The notes beneath the pieces are model-generated. The model was given only the letters and a program-made list of their open reading frames with translations, had not been told where the DNA came from and ran no database searches. Shown piece by piece: positions 18,108 to 27,043 of a stretch of 64,000 nucleotides of DNA (position 1 is its first letter; every line of letters starts with the position of its first letter). The position numbers and the translations under genes were made by a program. The stretch comes from Octadecabacter sp. SW4 (GTDB taxonomy: Bacteria > Pseudomonadota > Alphaproteobacteria > Rhodobacterales > Rhodobacteraceae): assembly GCF_008065155.1 (NCBI RefSeq), contig NZ_CP042819.1, positions 1,426,001 through 1,490,000 of the forward strand, written 5' to 3'.

Positions 18108-18260
18108 CTAATCCACATCCAGGGTGACGGGTTTTGTCACCTCTTCCACCGGGGCTGCAAAATCGGCCGGAAAAAATATCGGGCCGACATAAGCATAGGC
18201 GATCAGCGCCAGTGCCGCCAGAACCACAAGAAACAGCAAAAACTTGATCAAACGCCACAT
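18108..18260 (-). CDS. Small single-span membrane protein (50 aa)
   Basis: Begins MWRLIKFLLFLVVLAALALI: a basic residue, one transmembrane helix of about 24 residues, then a short periplasmic acidic tail (APVEEVTKP). It stops 2 bp before the start of the 517-residue exported protein, so the two are probably co-translated and may interact. The start at 18260 is set by the hydrophobic segment; longer versions have no sensible N-terminus. Confidence 0.65.
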   Translation of the reverse strand: MWRLIKFLLFLVVLAALALIAYAYVGPIFFPADFAAPVEEVTKPVTLDVD

Positions 18261-18446
18261 CTTTGGTCCATCCTTTTGCCTTTGCCCCGAATGGCGGCCT
18301 GATTTGCCACCTTGGTCGGGTTTATATATGGCCTTTTGAGCAAGATCACGCCATTCAGTTGGAAATTTTTTCATTCGGCGGCAGTGCGCCGACAACTCCG
18401 CCGACAGATGGCGCCGAAAATCAGGGGACGAAATGGCAGGTTGGCC

Positions 18447-19010
18447 ATGACCACAGGGATACCGCGATATGACCTGCGCCGCACGGTTGTGCTGGTGGGG
18501 CTGATGGGCTGTGGCAAATCGGCCATCGGGCGCGCCCTGGCGGCCCGCCTTGACGCCCCCTTTCTTGATTCCGACCAGGAAATCGAAGCGGCGGCCAATG
18601 CCAGTATCGCCGAGATTTTTGCCCGTGACGGCGAAGCCTTCTTTCGTGACCGTGAAGCGGAAGTGATTGCGCGCCTGCTGCGTGGTGCGCCTTGCGTTCT
18701 GTCAACGGGGGGCGGGGCATTTCTGGCCGCGCGCAACCGCGAGGCGATTTCACAGCGGGGCGTGTCGGTCTGGCTGAATGCCGATCTTGATGTGCTTTGG
18801 GACCGGGTGCGTCACAAGACCACGCGCCCGCTGCTGCGCACCAGCGATCCGCGCGCCACGCTTGCGGACCTTTATGAGGCGCGCAAACCGGTCTACGAAC
18901 TGGCGGACCTGCATGTGCGCTCGCTGCGCAGCTATTCCATCGCCGAGATGACCGACCGCGTGATTGACGCGCTCGCCACGCGGCCCGATATCTTAGAGGT
19001 GGCCCCATGA
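18447..19010 (+). CDS. aroK: Shikimate kinase
   Basis: Phosphorylates shikimate at the 3-OH with ATP, step five of the chorismate pathway. P-loop GLMGCGKSAIGRALA, shikimate-site DSDQEIE and FFRDREAEVI, GGGAF, and the lid TTRPLLR are all present. From ATG 18447 the protein is 187 residues, usual for the family; an in-frame ATG at 18408 is possible. It overlaps aroB by 4 bp (ATGA) and diverges from the 50-aa membrane protein. Confidence 0.95.
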   Translation: MTTGIPRYDLRRTVVLVGLMGCGKSAIGRALAARLDAPFLDSDQEIEAAANASIAEIFARDGEAFFRDREAEVIARLLRGAPCVLSTGGGAFLAARNREAISQRGVSVWLNADLDVLWDRVRHKTTRPLLRTSDPRATLADLYEARKPVYELADLHVRSLRSYSIAEMTDRVIDALATRPDILEVAP

Positions 19011-20131
19011 CACAATTGCGTGAAACTGTCCGTGTGGACCTGCCGGGCCGCGCATATGACATCGTGATCGGACCGGGGGTGCTGGCCCAAGCGGGCGATC
19101 TGATCGCGCCGCTGCTGCGCCGCAAACGGGTCGTGATTGTCACAGATGAAAACGTCGCGGCCGCGCAGATGCGCAGCTTACAGGATGGTTTGCAGGCCGC
19201 GGGTATCACGTCCGAGGCGCTGATCCTGCCGCCGGGCGAGGCGACGAAAGGCTGGGAGCAGTTCAGCCGCACCGTGGAATGGCTGATCGCGCAAAAGGTC
19301 GAGCGCGGCGATGTCGTGATCGCCTTTGGCGGTGGCGTGATTGGCGATCTGGCGGGCTTTGCCGCCGCCGTTGTGCGCCGCGGCGTGCGGTTCGTGCAAA
19401 TCCCCACGTCGTTGCTGGCGCAGGTCGACAGTTCGGTCGGCGGCAAGACCGGCATCAATTCGCCCCTTGGCAAAAACCTGATCGGTGCCTTTCACCAGCC
19501 CAGTCTGGTGCTGGCCGATACCGAAACCCTTGGCACGCTGGCCCCGCGCGATTTCCTGTCGGGCTACGGCGAGGTCGTGAAATACGGGCTTCTGGGGGAT
19601 GCGGATTTTTTCGACTGGTTAGAGGCGCTGGGGCCGGCATTGGCGGCAGGCGACATCGCCGCGCGGGTGCAGGCGGTCAAGCGGTCCTGCGAAATGAAGG
19701 CCGCGATCGTGCAGCGCGACGAGACCGAACAGGGAGAGCGCGCATTGCTGAACCTTGGGCATACGTTTTGCCACGCGCTCGAGGCGGCAACGGGCTATGG
19801 CGACCGCTTGCTGCACGGCGAAGGCGTGGCGATTGGCTGCGCCCTGGCGTTTGAACTCTCGGCGCGTATGGGGCTTTGCAGTCAGGAAGACCCAAGCCGC
19901 GTGCGCGCCCATCTGCGGGCGATGGGGATGAAGGTCGATCTGGCCGATATCGAAGGTGATTTGCCCGATGCGCAGGGGCTTCTTGACCTGATGGGACAAG
20001 ACAAAAAGGTCGTGGACGGCAAGCTGCGATTTATCCTTGCGCGCGGGATCGGTGAGGCCTTTGTGACCAGCGACGTGCCGCAGGACAAGGTGCTGGGCGT
20101 GCTGCGCGATGCGCTGGTGTTGCGCGGGTAA
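19007..20131 (+). CDS. aroB: 3-dehydroquinate synthase
   Basis: Second step of the shikimate pathway: NAD- and metal-dependent cyclisation of DAHP to 3-dehydroquinate. The 374 residues contain the NAD-binding GGGVIGDLAGFAAA motif, the KTGIN substrate loop with preceding PTSLLAQVDSSVGG, the metal ligands in SGYGEVVKYGLL and NLGHTFCHALE, and HGEGVAIG. It is coupled to aroK by ATGA overlap; aroK-aroB is a standard pair. Confidence 0.96.
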   Translation: MTQLRETVRVDLPGRAYDIVIGPGVLAQAGDLIAPLLRRKRVVIVTDENVAAAQMRSLQDGLQAAGITSEALILPPGEATKGWEQFSRTVEWLIAQKVERGDVVIAFGGGVIGDLAGFAAAVVRRGVRFVQIPTSLLAQVDSSVGGKTGINSPLGKNLIGAFHQPSLVLADTETLGTLAPRDFLSGYGEVVKYGLLGDADFFDWLEALGPALAAGDIAARVQAVKRSCEMKAAIVQRDETEQGERALLNLGHTFCHALEAATGYGDRLLHGEGVAIGCALAFELSARMGLCSQEDPSRVRAHLRAMGMKVDLADIEGDLPDAQGLLDLMGQDKKVVDGKLRFILARGIGEAFVTSDVPQDKVLGVLRDALVLRG

Positions 20132-20149
20132 GGTGGGTCAAGACCCAGG

Positions 20150-20590
20150 TTACCGGGCGGTCGCGCGCCGGATTGCCATGCCGAATTTGTCGTCGCAGGA
20201 AAACCCGACAGACTCGTAGAACCCGCGCGCGCCGCGTTTCTGGCCGGTCAGCAGCATGACCTTATAGGCCCTCTGCGCCCAAGCGTGATCAAGCGCCGCC
20301 TGCATGGCGCGGCGCCCCAACCCGCGCAAACGGTGGGTCGGGGCCGTCACGACATTTTCAATCAGACCGTATGGGCGCCCGCCTCATGTCACACTCGGCA
20401 AAAGGTGCAGCGTGCACATGGCGCGTAGGGTGTCATCGACCAAAACGCCGAACACGGTCGTTCCGTCATGCGACACGACCCGCGCGAACATCTGCGCATC
20501 CCCGCCCTTGGGGCCGGTGGTGAGCACATCAAAAAGCGCAAGCGCGCCCTGTGTATCCGCCAGTGTCAACGGGCGCGTCACCCAAGCCAA
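20150..20590 (-). pseudogene. GNAT acetyltransferase gene interrupted by an in-frame TGA
   Basis: Two same-frame segments join across one stop. The upstream part runs from GTG 20581 (or TTG 20590) to MCTLHLLPSVT and stops at TGA (20384-20386). The downstream part continues without frame change as G-G-R-P-Y-G-L-I-E-N-V-V and then THRLRGLGRRAMQAALDHAW, the acetyl-CoA binding motif A of GNAT enzymes. The stop replaces what should be a Trp codon (TGG to TGA). Intact it would be about 145 residues. It begins just after ssb. Either a real nonsense mutation or a base-call error; the substrate is unknown. Confidence 0.8.
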
Positions 20591-20594
20591 AGCC

Positions 20595-21083
20595 CTAGAA
20601 CGGGATTTCATCGTCCATGTCGCCGCCACCGGATGGGCCACTGTCATAGCCGCCGCCCGAGGACGATCCGCCGCCGCCAGAGCCGCCGCCCGATTGATCG
20701 GCCATATAGCCGCCACCGCCGCCGCCCTCGCTGCGCCCATCCAGCATCGTCAACGTGCCGTCAAAGCCCTGCAAGACCACCTCGGTGCTGTAGCGATCAG
20801 CACCGGACTGGTCCTGATACTTGCGGGTTTGCAGCTTGCCTTCGATGTAAACCTTGGAGCCTTTCTTCAGGTATTGCTCGGCGATGCGCACCAGCCCTTC
20901 CTGAAAAATAGCGACGGAATGCCATTCAGTCTTCTCGCGCCGCTCGCCGGTGTTCTTGTCTTTCCATGTCTCGGAGGTGGCGATGCGCAGATTGCATACC
21001 TTGCCACCGTTCTGGAATGTCCGCACTTCGGGGTCGCGCCCCAGATTGCCGATAAGAATGACTTTGTTGACTGATCCGGCCAT
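20595..21083 (-). CDS. ssb: Single-stranded DNA-binding protein
   Basis: A 162-residue SSB. The OB-fold starts [19 protein letters not shown] and includes [16 protein letters not shown] and WHSVAIF (about 1-112). A Gly/Ser-rich linker (about 115-155) follows, and the protein ends with the partner-binding tip DDEIPF. The start at 21083 fits the family; the in-frame ATG at 21122 adds 13 non-conserved residues. I see no LexA-type box in its upstream region, so SOS control is not supported here. It diverges from a lytic transglycosylase gene. Confidence 0.96.
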   Translation of the reverse strand: MAGSVNKVILIGNLGRDPEVRTFQNGGKVCNLRIATSETWKDKNTGERREKTEWHSVAIFQEGLVRIAEQYLKKGSKVYIEGKLQTRKYQDQSGADRYSTEVVLQGFDGTLTMLDGRSEGGGGGGYMADQSGGGSGGGGSSSGGGYDSGPSGGGDMDDEIPF

Positions 21084-21267
21084 GTGCGTGTCTCCCTCAC
21101 GAATCCGATAATTCTGGTGCATCTTACATCACCCCAGAATGGTGAATGAAAGGATAATCACCCCCCGTAAGGCCAGATTCGCAATGCCAAAGCGGCGCAA
21201 AAGCATCTAAGTCTGGAAATTGTGCGCACGCTGGGTTAACTTTCGTGCAAGATGTTGGGGGACAGAG

Positions 21268-21867
21268 ATGTTCAAGTTTGTTGCTGCCGCGCCGGGGGCT
21301 GCCCTTGCGCTCACGGCGGTGTTCACCACCGGGCTCGCGGCTGAGACGCTGTCGACGCGGTCGCGCACAACGCTTTTTTCCTCTCAGATCGAGGTGTTGG
21401 ACGGGCGCGCGGCGGCGCAATATTCCGGGTCCGTGCGTTTGCAGCCGCCGCGCGTGGAGATCCCGTCAGCCGCCGGAAGCGGCCCGCAATATAACGGGCG
21501 CTATGCCGGTCCCTATCTTGATATGGCGCGCAGTGCCGCGCGGCGCAATCGCGTGCCCGAAGACCTGTTCCTGCGTCTTGTGCATCAGGAAAGCCGCTGG
21601 AATCCGCGGGCGCGCAGCCGTGCGGGGGCCTTGGGTCTTGCGCAATTGATGCCCGCCACAGCGCGGCGGTTGGGGGTTGATCCCTTTGATCCTTATCAAA
21701 ACCTTGACGGCGGCGCGCGCTACCTGCGCCAGCAATACGAGGAATTCGGGACATGGCGGCTGGCCCTTGCAGCCTATAACGCGGGGCCGGGGGCGGTGCA
21801 GCGCTATGGCGGCGTGCCACCCTACCGCGAGACCCGCAACTATGTGCGTGTCGTCTGGGGCAGCTGA
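21268..21867 (+). CDS. Soluble lytic transglycosylase (SLT domain)
   Basis: A 199-residue exported peptidoglycan hydrolase. The signal peptide [25 protein letters not shown] fixes the start at 21268. The SLT domain covers about 90-195. The catalytic Glu is in [14 protein letters not shown], with [13 protein letters not shown], the Leu/Asp-rich [13 protein letters not shown] and [10 protein letters not shown]. It cleaves the MurNAc-GlcNAc bond to give anhydro-muropeptides. The next gene starts at its stop (TGATG). Confidence 0.9.
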   Translation: MFKFVAAAPGAALALTAVFTTGLAAETLSTRSRTTLFSSQIEVLDGRAAAQYSGSVRLQPPRVEIPSAAGSGPQYNGRYAGPYLDMARSAARRNRVPEDLFLRLVHQESRWNPRARSRAGALGLAQLMPATARRLGVDPFDPYQNLDGGARYLRQQYEEFGTWRLALAAYNAGPGAVQRYGGVPPYRETRNYVRVVWGS

Positions 21868-22268
21868 TGAAGGGCGTCTGGCGCTATGTTTTTCTGGGCA
21901 TCGCGCTGTTTGTCGCGCTGATTGGCGGGATCGTCTATCTGGCAATCCGCCTGACCCAGCCTTACGTCGATGTGGTCAAGCAACAGGGCGCGGCACTGTC
22001 CCAGGGCGACGGGGCGGCGGCCTATGATGCATTGGCCCTGACCACCCGCGATCAGATCAGCGAAGCCGAATTCGTGATCATGATGCAGGATCTGGGCCTC
22101 TGGGAAGACAGCGGGGAATACTATTTCAATGCGCGCAATGTTGAGAATGGCGTGGCGCGATTAAGCGGCACCTATACCCGCGCGGATGGTGCCGTGATTC
22201 CCGTGACCTTTGTGATCGTGCAGGAACAGGATGAAATGCGGATCATTTCATTCCAGTTCGGGGCGTAG
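21867..22268 (+). CDS. Membrane-anchored protein of unknown function
   Basis: 133 residues: an N-terminal transmembrane anchor (about 6-28, YVFLGIALFVALIGGIVYLA), then a soluble domain with alternating helix and strand (QGAALSQGDGAAAYDAL; ARLSGTYTRADGAVIPVTFVIV), which could be an NTF2-like fold as in DUF4864 proteins. It overlaps the transglycosylase stop (TGATG), so it is likely co-expressed. Function not recognised. Confidence 0.7.
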   Translation: MKGVWRYVFLGIALFVALIGGIVYLAIRLTQPYVDVVKQQGAALSQGDGAAAYDALALTTRDQISEAEFVIMMQDLGLWEDSGEYYFNARNVENGVARLSGTYTRADGAVIPVTFVIVQEQDEMRIISFQFGA

Positions 22269-22349
22269 ATTTTCGCATTAAACCAATATTTTGCAAGGTG
22301 ACCCTCATGTATCACATGAAGTGCAGGGCGGTATCCGCCCCGCCGCCTG

Positions 22350-24434
22350 TCATTCCGCTGCGATCTTGATCACCGGTTCCATATTGGCCAGTTCCTCGTC
22401 GCTGAGGTGGCATTTGATCTGGTGACCTTCGGCCAGCGTGCGCACCTCTGGCACGTCGATCTCGCAGCGATTGCCGGGCACCTTGCCTTTCCAGCCGCAG
22501 CGGGTCTGAAACGGGCAACCGCTGGGCGGGTTCATGGCTGACGGGATATCGCCCTCAAGCACGATGTGCTTTTTCTGGACCTTTGTATCGGCGATGGGCA
22601 CGGCAGATAGCAGGGCCTCGGTATAGGGGTGATAGGGTGGGCTGAACACCTGATCGGTGGTGCCCAGTTCGACCACATGGCCCAGATACATCACCATCAC
22701 GCGATCCGACAGATAGCGCACAATCGACAGATCGTGGCTGATGAACAGCAGCGTGGTTTTCTCCTCGCGCTGGATTTCCATCAGCAGGTCGGTCACGGCG
22801 GCCTGCACGGACACATCCAACGCGCTGACAGGTTCATCCGCCACCACGATCCGCGCACCGCCCGCAAAGGCGCGGGCGATCCCGACACGCTGCTTTTGCC
22901 CGCCCGACAGTTGCCGCGGCATCCGGTCGGCAAAAGCGCGGGGCAGTTTCACAAGGTCCAGCAGGGTCAGCATCCGGTCGCGTCTTTCGCGATCATTCGC
23001 GCCGATTCCAAAGATTTCCAGCGCCCGCATGATCTGGCGCCCAACGGTCATCGACGGGTTCAGCGTGTCAAACGGGTTCTGGAACACCATCTGCACATCG
23101 GCCACCGTGCGGGTGTCGCGCTTCTCGATCGGGGTGTCCTGAATTTCGCGATTATCCAGCAGGATTCGCCCCTCGGTCGCGGTTTCAAGGCCCATCAGCA
23201 CCTTGGCAAAGGTAGATTTACCGCAGCCGGATTCGCCGACAATGGCCAAGGTTTCGCTTTCGTGGGCCTCGAACGACAGGGTTTCGTTGGCCTTGACCAC
23301 CTTCTTGTTGGCCCCGCCAAACAGCGCGCTGGCCGAGACCTCGTAGTATTTCTTGAGGTTGTCCATCGACAGGACGACCTTGCCGATCGCGCCTTTTTCC
23401 TTGGCCTGCGCCACGGTGATGGGCGCGTTCCAGTCGATCTCCTCGAACTTCAAACACCGGGTCTGGTGGCGGTCATTGCCTTCAACCAGCGACATCGGGA
23501 TAAAGCCCGCATCACAGCGCCCTTCTTCAAAATAGTCGCAGCGCGGCCCGAAATTGCAGCCCTGAGGGCGTTCATGGGGCAGGGGAAAGTTGCCGGGGAT
23601 CGCCACAAGCGGGCGCGCGTTCTTGTCTGCACCGGGCAGCGGAATCGAGCGGAACAGCGCCTGCGTGTAGGGGTGCTGCATTTCATCAAACACGTCTTCG
23701 ATCGAGCCGCGCTCGACCGCTTCGCCGGAATACATCACGCAGATGCGGTCGCAGGTTTCCAGGACCAGCCCCAGGTTGTGGCTGATAAACAGCATCGAGG
23801 TGCCGTATTTCTTGCCCAGATCCTTGACCAGTTCCACGACAGCCGCTTCGACCGTGACGTCAAGCGCGGTGGTAGGTTCATCCAGGATCAGCAGCGAGGG
23901 TTTCGACATCAATGCCATCGCGATGACGATGCGCTGCTGTTGTCCGCCCGATAACTGGTGCGGGAACGAATTGAGGATGCGCGCAGGGTCGGGCAGCTTC
24001 ACATCGGTGACCACCTCGAGCGCGCGTTTGTAGGCTTCTTTTTCGCCGACCCCTTCGTGGATCATCGGCACTTCCATCAACTGTTTTCCGATCCGCATGG
24101 CCGGGTTCAGCGATGCCATCGGTTCCTGATAGATCATCGCGATCTGGCTGCCGCGAATGTCGCGCAGTTCCTCGCTTGTCATTTCGTTCAGGTTGCGGCC
24201 CTTGAACTTGATCGAGCCGCCAACGATGCGCCCGTTCACACCCAAATCCTGCATCACCCCCAGCGCCACGGTGGATTTACCGCAACCGGATTCACCTACA
24301 AGGCCCAAGGCCTCGCCCGGTTGAATGGTCGCGGAAAAATCCATCACGGCGGGAATTTCACGAAGGCGCGTGAAAAAGCTGATCGAGAGCTTGTCGATCT
24401 CGAGGATCGGTCCGTCATAATCCCATGTTGTCAT
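22350..24434 (-). CDS. Peptide-type ABC importer, fused double ATP-binding protein (DppD+DppF)
   Basis: A 694-residue protein with two complete ABC ATPase domains, each followed by an oligopeptide-transporter C-terminal domain. Domain 1 (about 1-330): Walker A GESGCGKST, signature LSGGQQQR, Walker B LLILDEPTTALDV. Domain 2 (about 360-690): Walker A GESGCGKST, LSGGQKQR, VVADEPVSALDV. Each half ends with Cys-containing motifs (CNFGPRCDYFEEGRC; CPFQTRCGW) typical of DppD/DppF, which may bind an Fe-S cluster. It powers the permeases encoded upstream. Last gene of a four-gene minus-strand operon, 4 bp after the preceding permease. Confidence 0.93.
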   Translation of the reverse strand: MTTWDYDGPILEIDKLSISFFTRLREIPAVMDFSATIQPGEALGLVGESGCGKSTVALGVMQDLGVNGRIVGGSIKFKGRNLNEMTSEELRDIRGSQIAMIYQEPMASLNPAMRIGKQLMEVPMIHEGVGEKEAYKRALEVVTDVKLPDPARILNSFPHQLSGGQQQRIVIAMALMSKPSLLILDEPTTALDVTVEAAVVELVKDLGKKYGTSMLFISHNLGLVLETCDRICVMYSGEAVERGSIEDVFDEMQHPYTQALFRSIPLPGADKNARPLVAIPGNFPLPHERPQGCNFGPRCDYFEEGRCDAGFIPMSLVEGNDRHQTRCLKFEEIDWNAPITVAQAKEKGAIGKVVLSMDNLKKYYEVSASALFGGANKKVVKANETLSFEAHESETLAIVGESGCGKSTFAKVLMGLETATEGRILLDNREIQDTPIEKRDTRTVADVQMVFQNPFDTLNPSMTVGRQIMRALEIFGIGANDRERRDRMLTLLDLVKLPRAFADRMPRQLSGGQKQRVGIARAFAGGARIVVADEPVSALDVSVQAAVTDLLMEIQREEKTTLLFISHDLSIVRYLSDRVMVMYLGHVVELGTTDQVFSPPYHPYTEALLSAVPIADTKVQKKHIVLEGDIPSAMNPPSGCPFQTRCGWKGKVPGNRCEIDVPEVRTLAEGHQIKCHLSDEELANMEPVIKIAAE

Positions 24435-24438
24435 CGGC

Positions 24439-25890
24439 TTAATCCTTCAGGCTTTCTTCGCGGAGGCCATCGGCCAACAGGTTCAGACCCAGCACCATCG
24501 ACAGCAGGGCAATCGCGGGTGGCATGGCGGGGTGCACGTAGATCAGCAGCAGCTTGCGCCCTTCGTTGATCGTGCTGCCCCAGTCAGGGCTTTCGGGTGG
24601 CAGACCAAGGCCAAAGAACCCCAACGTCCCCAGCAGGATCGTGGTATAGCCGATGCGCAGGCAGAAATCGACGATCAGCGGGCCACGTGCGTTGGGCAAA
24701 ATCTCCCAGAGCATGATATACCACGGGCCTTCGCCACGGGTTTGCGCCGCGGCAACATAATCGCGCGTTTTGATATCCAGCGCGAGGCCGCGCACGATAC
24801 GGAACACGGTGGGGCTGTTGACGAAGACAACCGACACGAACACCACCAGAATGCCGCCAGGAATGTTGATCCAATCAAGCGCGGCGGGCCAGATATCAAG
24901 CGGCGATCCATCCTGGCTGATCACGCTCAGGTATATCCATGCCAGCGGGATCAGCACCACGGCGAGCAGGATCATGTTACGGCTGGGTTGCGTGCGGAAT
25001 CGTGAATTGATCAGCACCCCGAAAAAGATCAGCGGGAACAGGAACAGGAACGCCGCCATGTAGTTGGGCAGGCCCGTTGCGACGATTTCGGGCGTCACCA
25101 GCAGGTAAAACAGCAAGATCACCGGAAAGGCGAGGATCAGGTTGGCAAGGAACGACAGTGTCGTATCAAGCTTGCCCCCGTAATAGCCCGCAGGCAGGCC
25201 CAGTGTGATCCCCACCATAAAGGCAAAGATCGTCGCCAGAGGCGCAATCATGATGACGATCACCGAGCCTTGGACCACGCGGCTAAAGATGTCGCGTGCA
25301 AGGTTGTCACCACCCAGCAGGTAATGCGGATAGAGGTCTTCGCTGCCAGCGGGCAGGGGCGTGCCCGGCACCTTGTTCTTGAGGCCGGAAATCTGCGCCA
25401 GCGGATCGTGGGTGGCGATCAGGTCGAACACACCGACGAAAATTGCCGTGAACACCCAGAACATCACCAGCGCAAAGCCGATCATGCCGATCATGCTGTC
25501 AAACAGCTTGCCGTAAAGGCCAAGGCGGCGCTTGAACATGATCGACAGGGTGAATGTTGCGACCAGTGCGATCCAGACGGGGATGAACCTTTTTGACATT
25601 TCGCCCAGGATCCCGGCCTTGCCATCGGGCATCAGCAATCCGCCGACCACATAGACGACGATCACCACGACCAGCGCCAGAAACAGCCATTTGACGGCGT
25701 TTTCGACCATGCCGAATGTGCCGCCCCGTTTCATCAGGGTGCCATCGGCGTTCGATTGCAGTTTCACCTCGGCGGCGAAAAAGCCCATGATGATCTGTGC
25801 CACCACGGCCAGTGCAAAGGCGACAAACAGCGCCTGTGCAACGGGGTTGAGGATGGTTCCAAGAGAGCCTGTCCAGCTAAGCATATCCAT
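24439..25890 (-). CDS. Peptide-type ABC importer permease, DppC-like, with long N-terminal extension
   Basis: A 483-residue inner-membrane permease. The C-terminal about 290 residues match DppC/OppC: N-terminal signature HYLLGGDNLARDIFSRVVQG, an EAA-type loop (DYVAAAQTRGEGPWYIMLWEILPNA) that contacts the ATPase, and the final GFFGLGLPPESPDWGSTI. About 170 residues precede this, containing several extra hydrophobic segments (about 15-38, 65-88, 103-120 and 135-158), so it is longer than the usual 300-residue DppC. It lies 11 bp after the DppB-like gene. Confidence 0.9.
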   Translation of the reverse strand: MDMLSWTGSLGTILNPVAQALFVAFALAVVAQIIMGFFAAEVKLQSNADGTLMKRGGTFGMVENAVKWLFLALVVVIVVYVVGGLLMPDGKAGILGEMSKRFIPVWIALVATFTLSIMFKRRLGLYGKLFDSMIGMIGFALVMFWVFTAIFVGVFDLIATHDPLAQISGLKNKVPGTPLPAGSEDLYPHYLLGGDNLARDIFSRVVQGSVIVIMIAPLATIFAFMVGITLGLPAGYYGGKLDTTLSFLANLILAFPVILLFYLLVTPEIVATGLPNYMAAFLFLFPLIFFGVLINSRFRTQPSRNMILLAVVLIPLAWIYLSVISQDGSPLDIWPAALDWINIPGGILVVFVSVVFVNSPTVFRIVRGLALDIKTRDYVAAAQTRGEGPWYIMLWEILPNARGPLIVDFCLRIGYTTILLGTLGFFGLGLPPESPDWGSTINEGRKLLLIYVHPAMPPAIALLSMVLGLNLLADGLREESLKD

Positions 25891-25901
25891 GTTCTGCCCC
25901 T

Positions 25902-26948
25902 TTACGAAATTCTGATGCGTGGGTTGAGGAACACATAACCGATGTCGGAAATCAGTTGCGTGACCAGAACCACGATCACTGAGACGACAGAAACGCCCAG
26001 CAAGAGTTCAATGTCATTGTTGCTTGCGGCCTGCACCAGCGTCCAGCCAAAGCCCTTGTAGTTGAACAGGGTCTCCACGATGACGACGCCGTTCAGCAGC
26101 CACGGGAATTGCAGCATGATGACGGTGAAGGGTGCGATCAGCGCGTTGCGCAGCGCGTGCTTCATCACGATATTGGGAAAGCTGACCCCTTTCAGACGCG
26201 CGGTGCGGATGAACTGCGCATTCATCACTTCGGTCATCGACGCCCGCGTCATCCGCGCGATATAGCCCATGCCATAAAGCGCGATCGTCAGCACCGGCAG
26301 GAAAAAGTTGCCAAAGGTTGCATCATCCATCGCCGATGTCGCCGTGCCCTTGAACCACTGCATTCCGAAAGTCGCCGTGGCAAAGACCGAGATGAACACA
26401 ACACCCGATACATATTCCGGCGTCGCCGTGGAGACGATGGACACGGTCGAGAGCGAGCGGTCAAGGCGCGACCCTTCGCGCATCCCCGCCAGCACGCCGA
26501 TGATCAGCGCACCGGGCACCATCAGCAGCATCACGTAAAACATCAACTTGCCTGTCAGCCACAGGCGGGTGCCGATAATGCTGCCGACCTCATCCTTGAA
26601 CACGGTGCTTTCGCCCCAGTCGCCCTGTAGAACGCCGCAAAAACGTGGGGTATCTTCGGTGGGGGCCTGCGCGCCTGCGCAGCGCGCGCGGGTGTCGCCA
26701 TCCGTGCCCTCGATCACATACCCCGGCAAAATGCCCAGCCACTGCCCGTATTTGACCGGCGTGGACTGCAAATACCCGCGATTGCCCAGATAGCTTTCGA
26801 CCGCCGCTTCGGACATGCGAAAGTTGCCTTGGGTCTTGGCAAGTTTTTCAAGGTTCGGAAAAAGGTTCGTCAGAAAGAAGACGATGAAAGTCAGGCATAA
26901 TGCCGTGAGGATCATGACCCCCAACCGGCGGAGAATGAACAGTCCCAT
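25902..26948 (-). CDS. Peptide-type ABC importer permease, DppB-like
   Basis: A 348-residue permease with six predicted transmembrane helices. The first (about 10-30) is followed by an about 100-residue periplasmic loop containing two cysteines (RARCAGAQ and RFCGVLQGDWG). It has the Opp/Dpp-B pattern IGTRLWLTGKL and the EAA loop NAQFIRTARLKGVSFPNIVMKHALRNAL. It pairs with the DppC-like protein. It sits after a terminator-like hairpin that separates it from the binding-protein gene, so it is probably expressed at lower level than the binding protein. Confidence 0.92.
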   Translation of the reverse strand: MGLFILRRLGVMILTALCLTFIVFFLTNLFPNLEKLAKTQGNFRMSEAAVESYLGNRGYLQSTPVKYGQWLGILPGYVIEGTDGDTRARCAGAQAPTEDTPRFCGVLQGDWGESTVFKDEVGSIIGTRLWLTGKLMFYVMLLMVPGALIIGVLAGMREGSRLDRSLSTVSIVSTATPEYVSGVVFISVFATATFGMQWFKGTATSAMDDATFGNFFLPVLTIALYGMGYIARMTRASMTEVMNAQFIRTARLKGVSFPNIVMKHALRNALIAPFTVIMLQFPWLLNGVVIVETLFNYKGFGWTLVQAASNNDIELLLGVSVVSVIVVLVTQLISDIGYVFLNPRIRIS

Positions 26949-27000
26949 AAAAGCCCCTGTTGGCTGTGCCGGTCAGTCATTGCTGGCCGGTCATATTAGG

Positions 27001-27030
27001 AAAGGCCGCCCCGTTGCGGGGGCGGCCTTT
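27001..27030 (-). terminator. Intra-operon hairpin between binding-protein and permease genes
   Basis: A perfect 12-bp inverted repeat, AAAGGCCGCCCC/GGGGCGGCCTTT with a 6-nt loop. On the minus strand it follows the binding-protein stop by 13 bp and ends in CCUUU. This is a typical position for an element that keeps binding-protein mRNA more abundant than permease mRNA. Confidence 0.75.
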
Positions 27031-27043
27031 GGTTCGTGCAGCC

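Noticed and set aside
16927..18127. Long plus-strand frames opposite the unknown exported protein
   Set aside because: The minus-strand frame has a signal peptide, coherent composition and tight spacing with xerD; the plus frames do not.
22629..23954. 441-residue plus-strand frame opposite the ABC ATPase
   Set aside because: Antisense shadow: His/Gln-rich with no motifs, while the other strand has two complete ABC cassettes.
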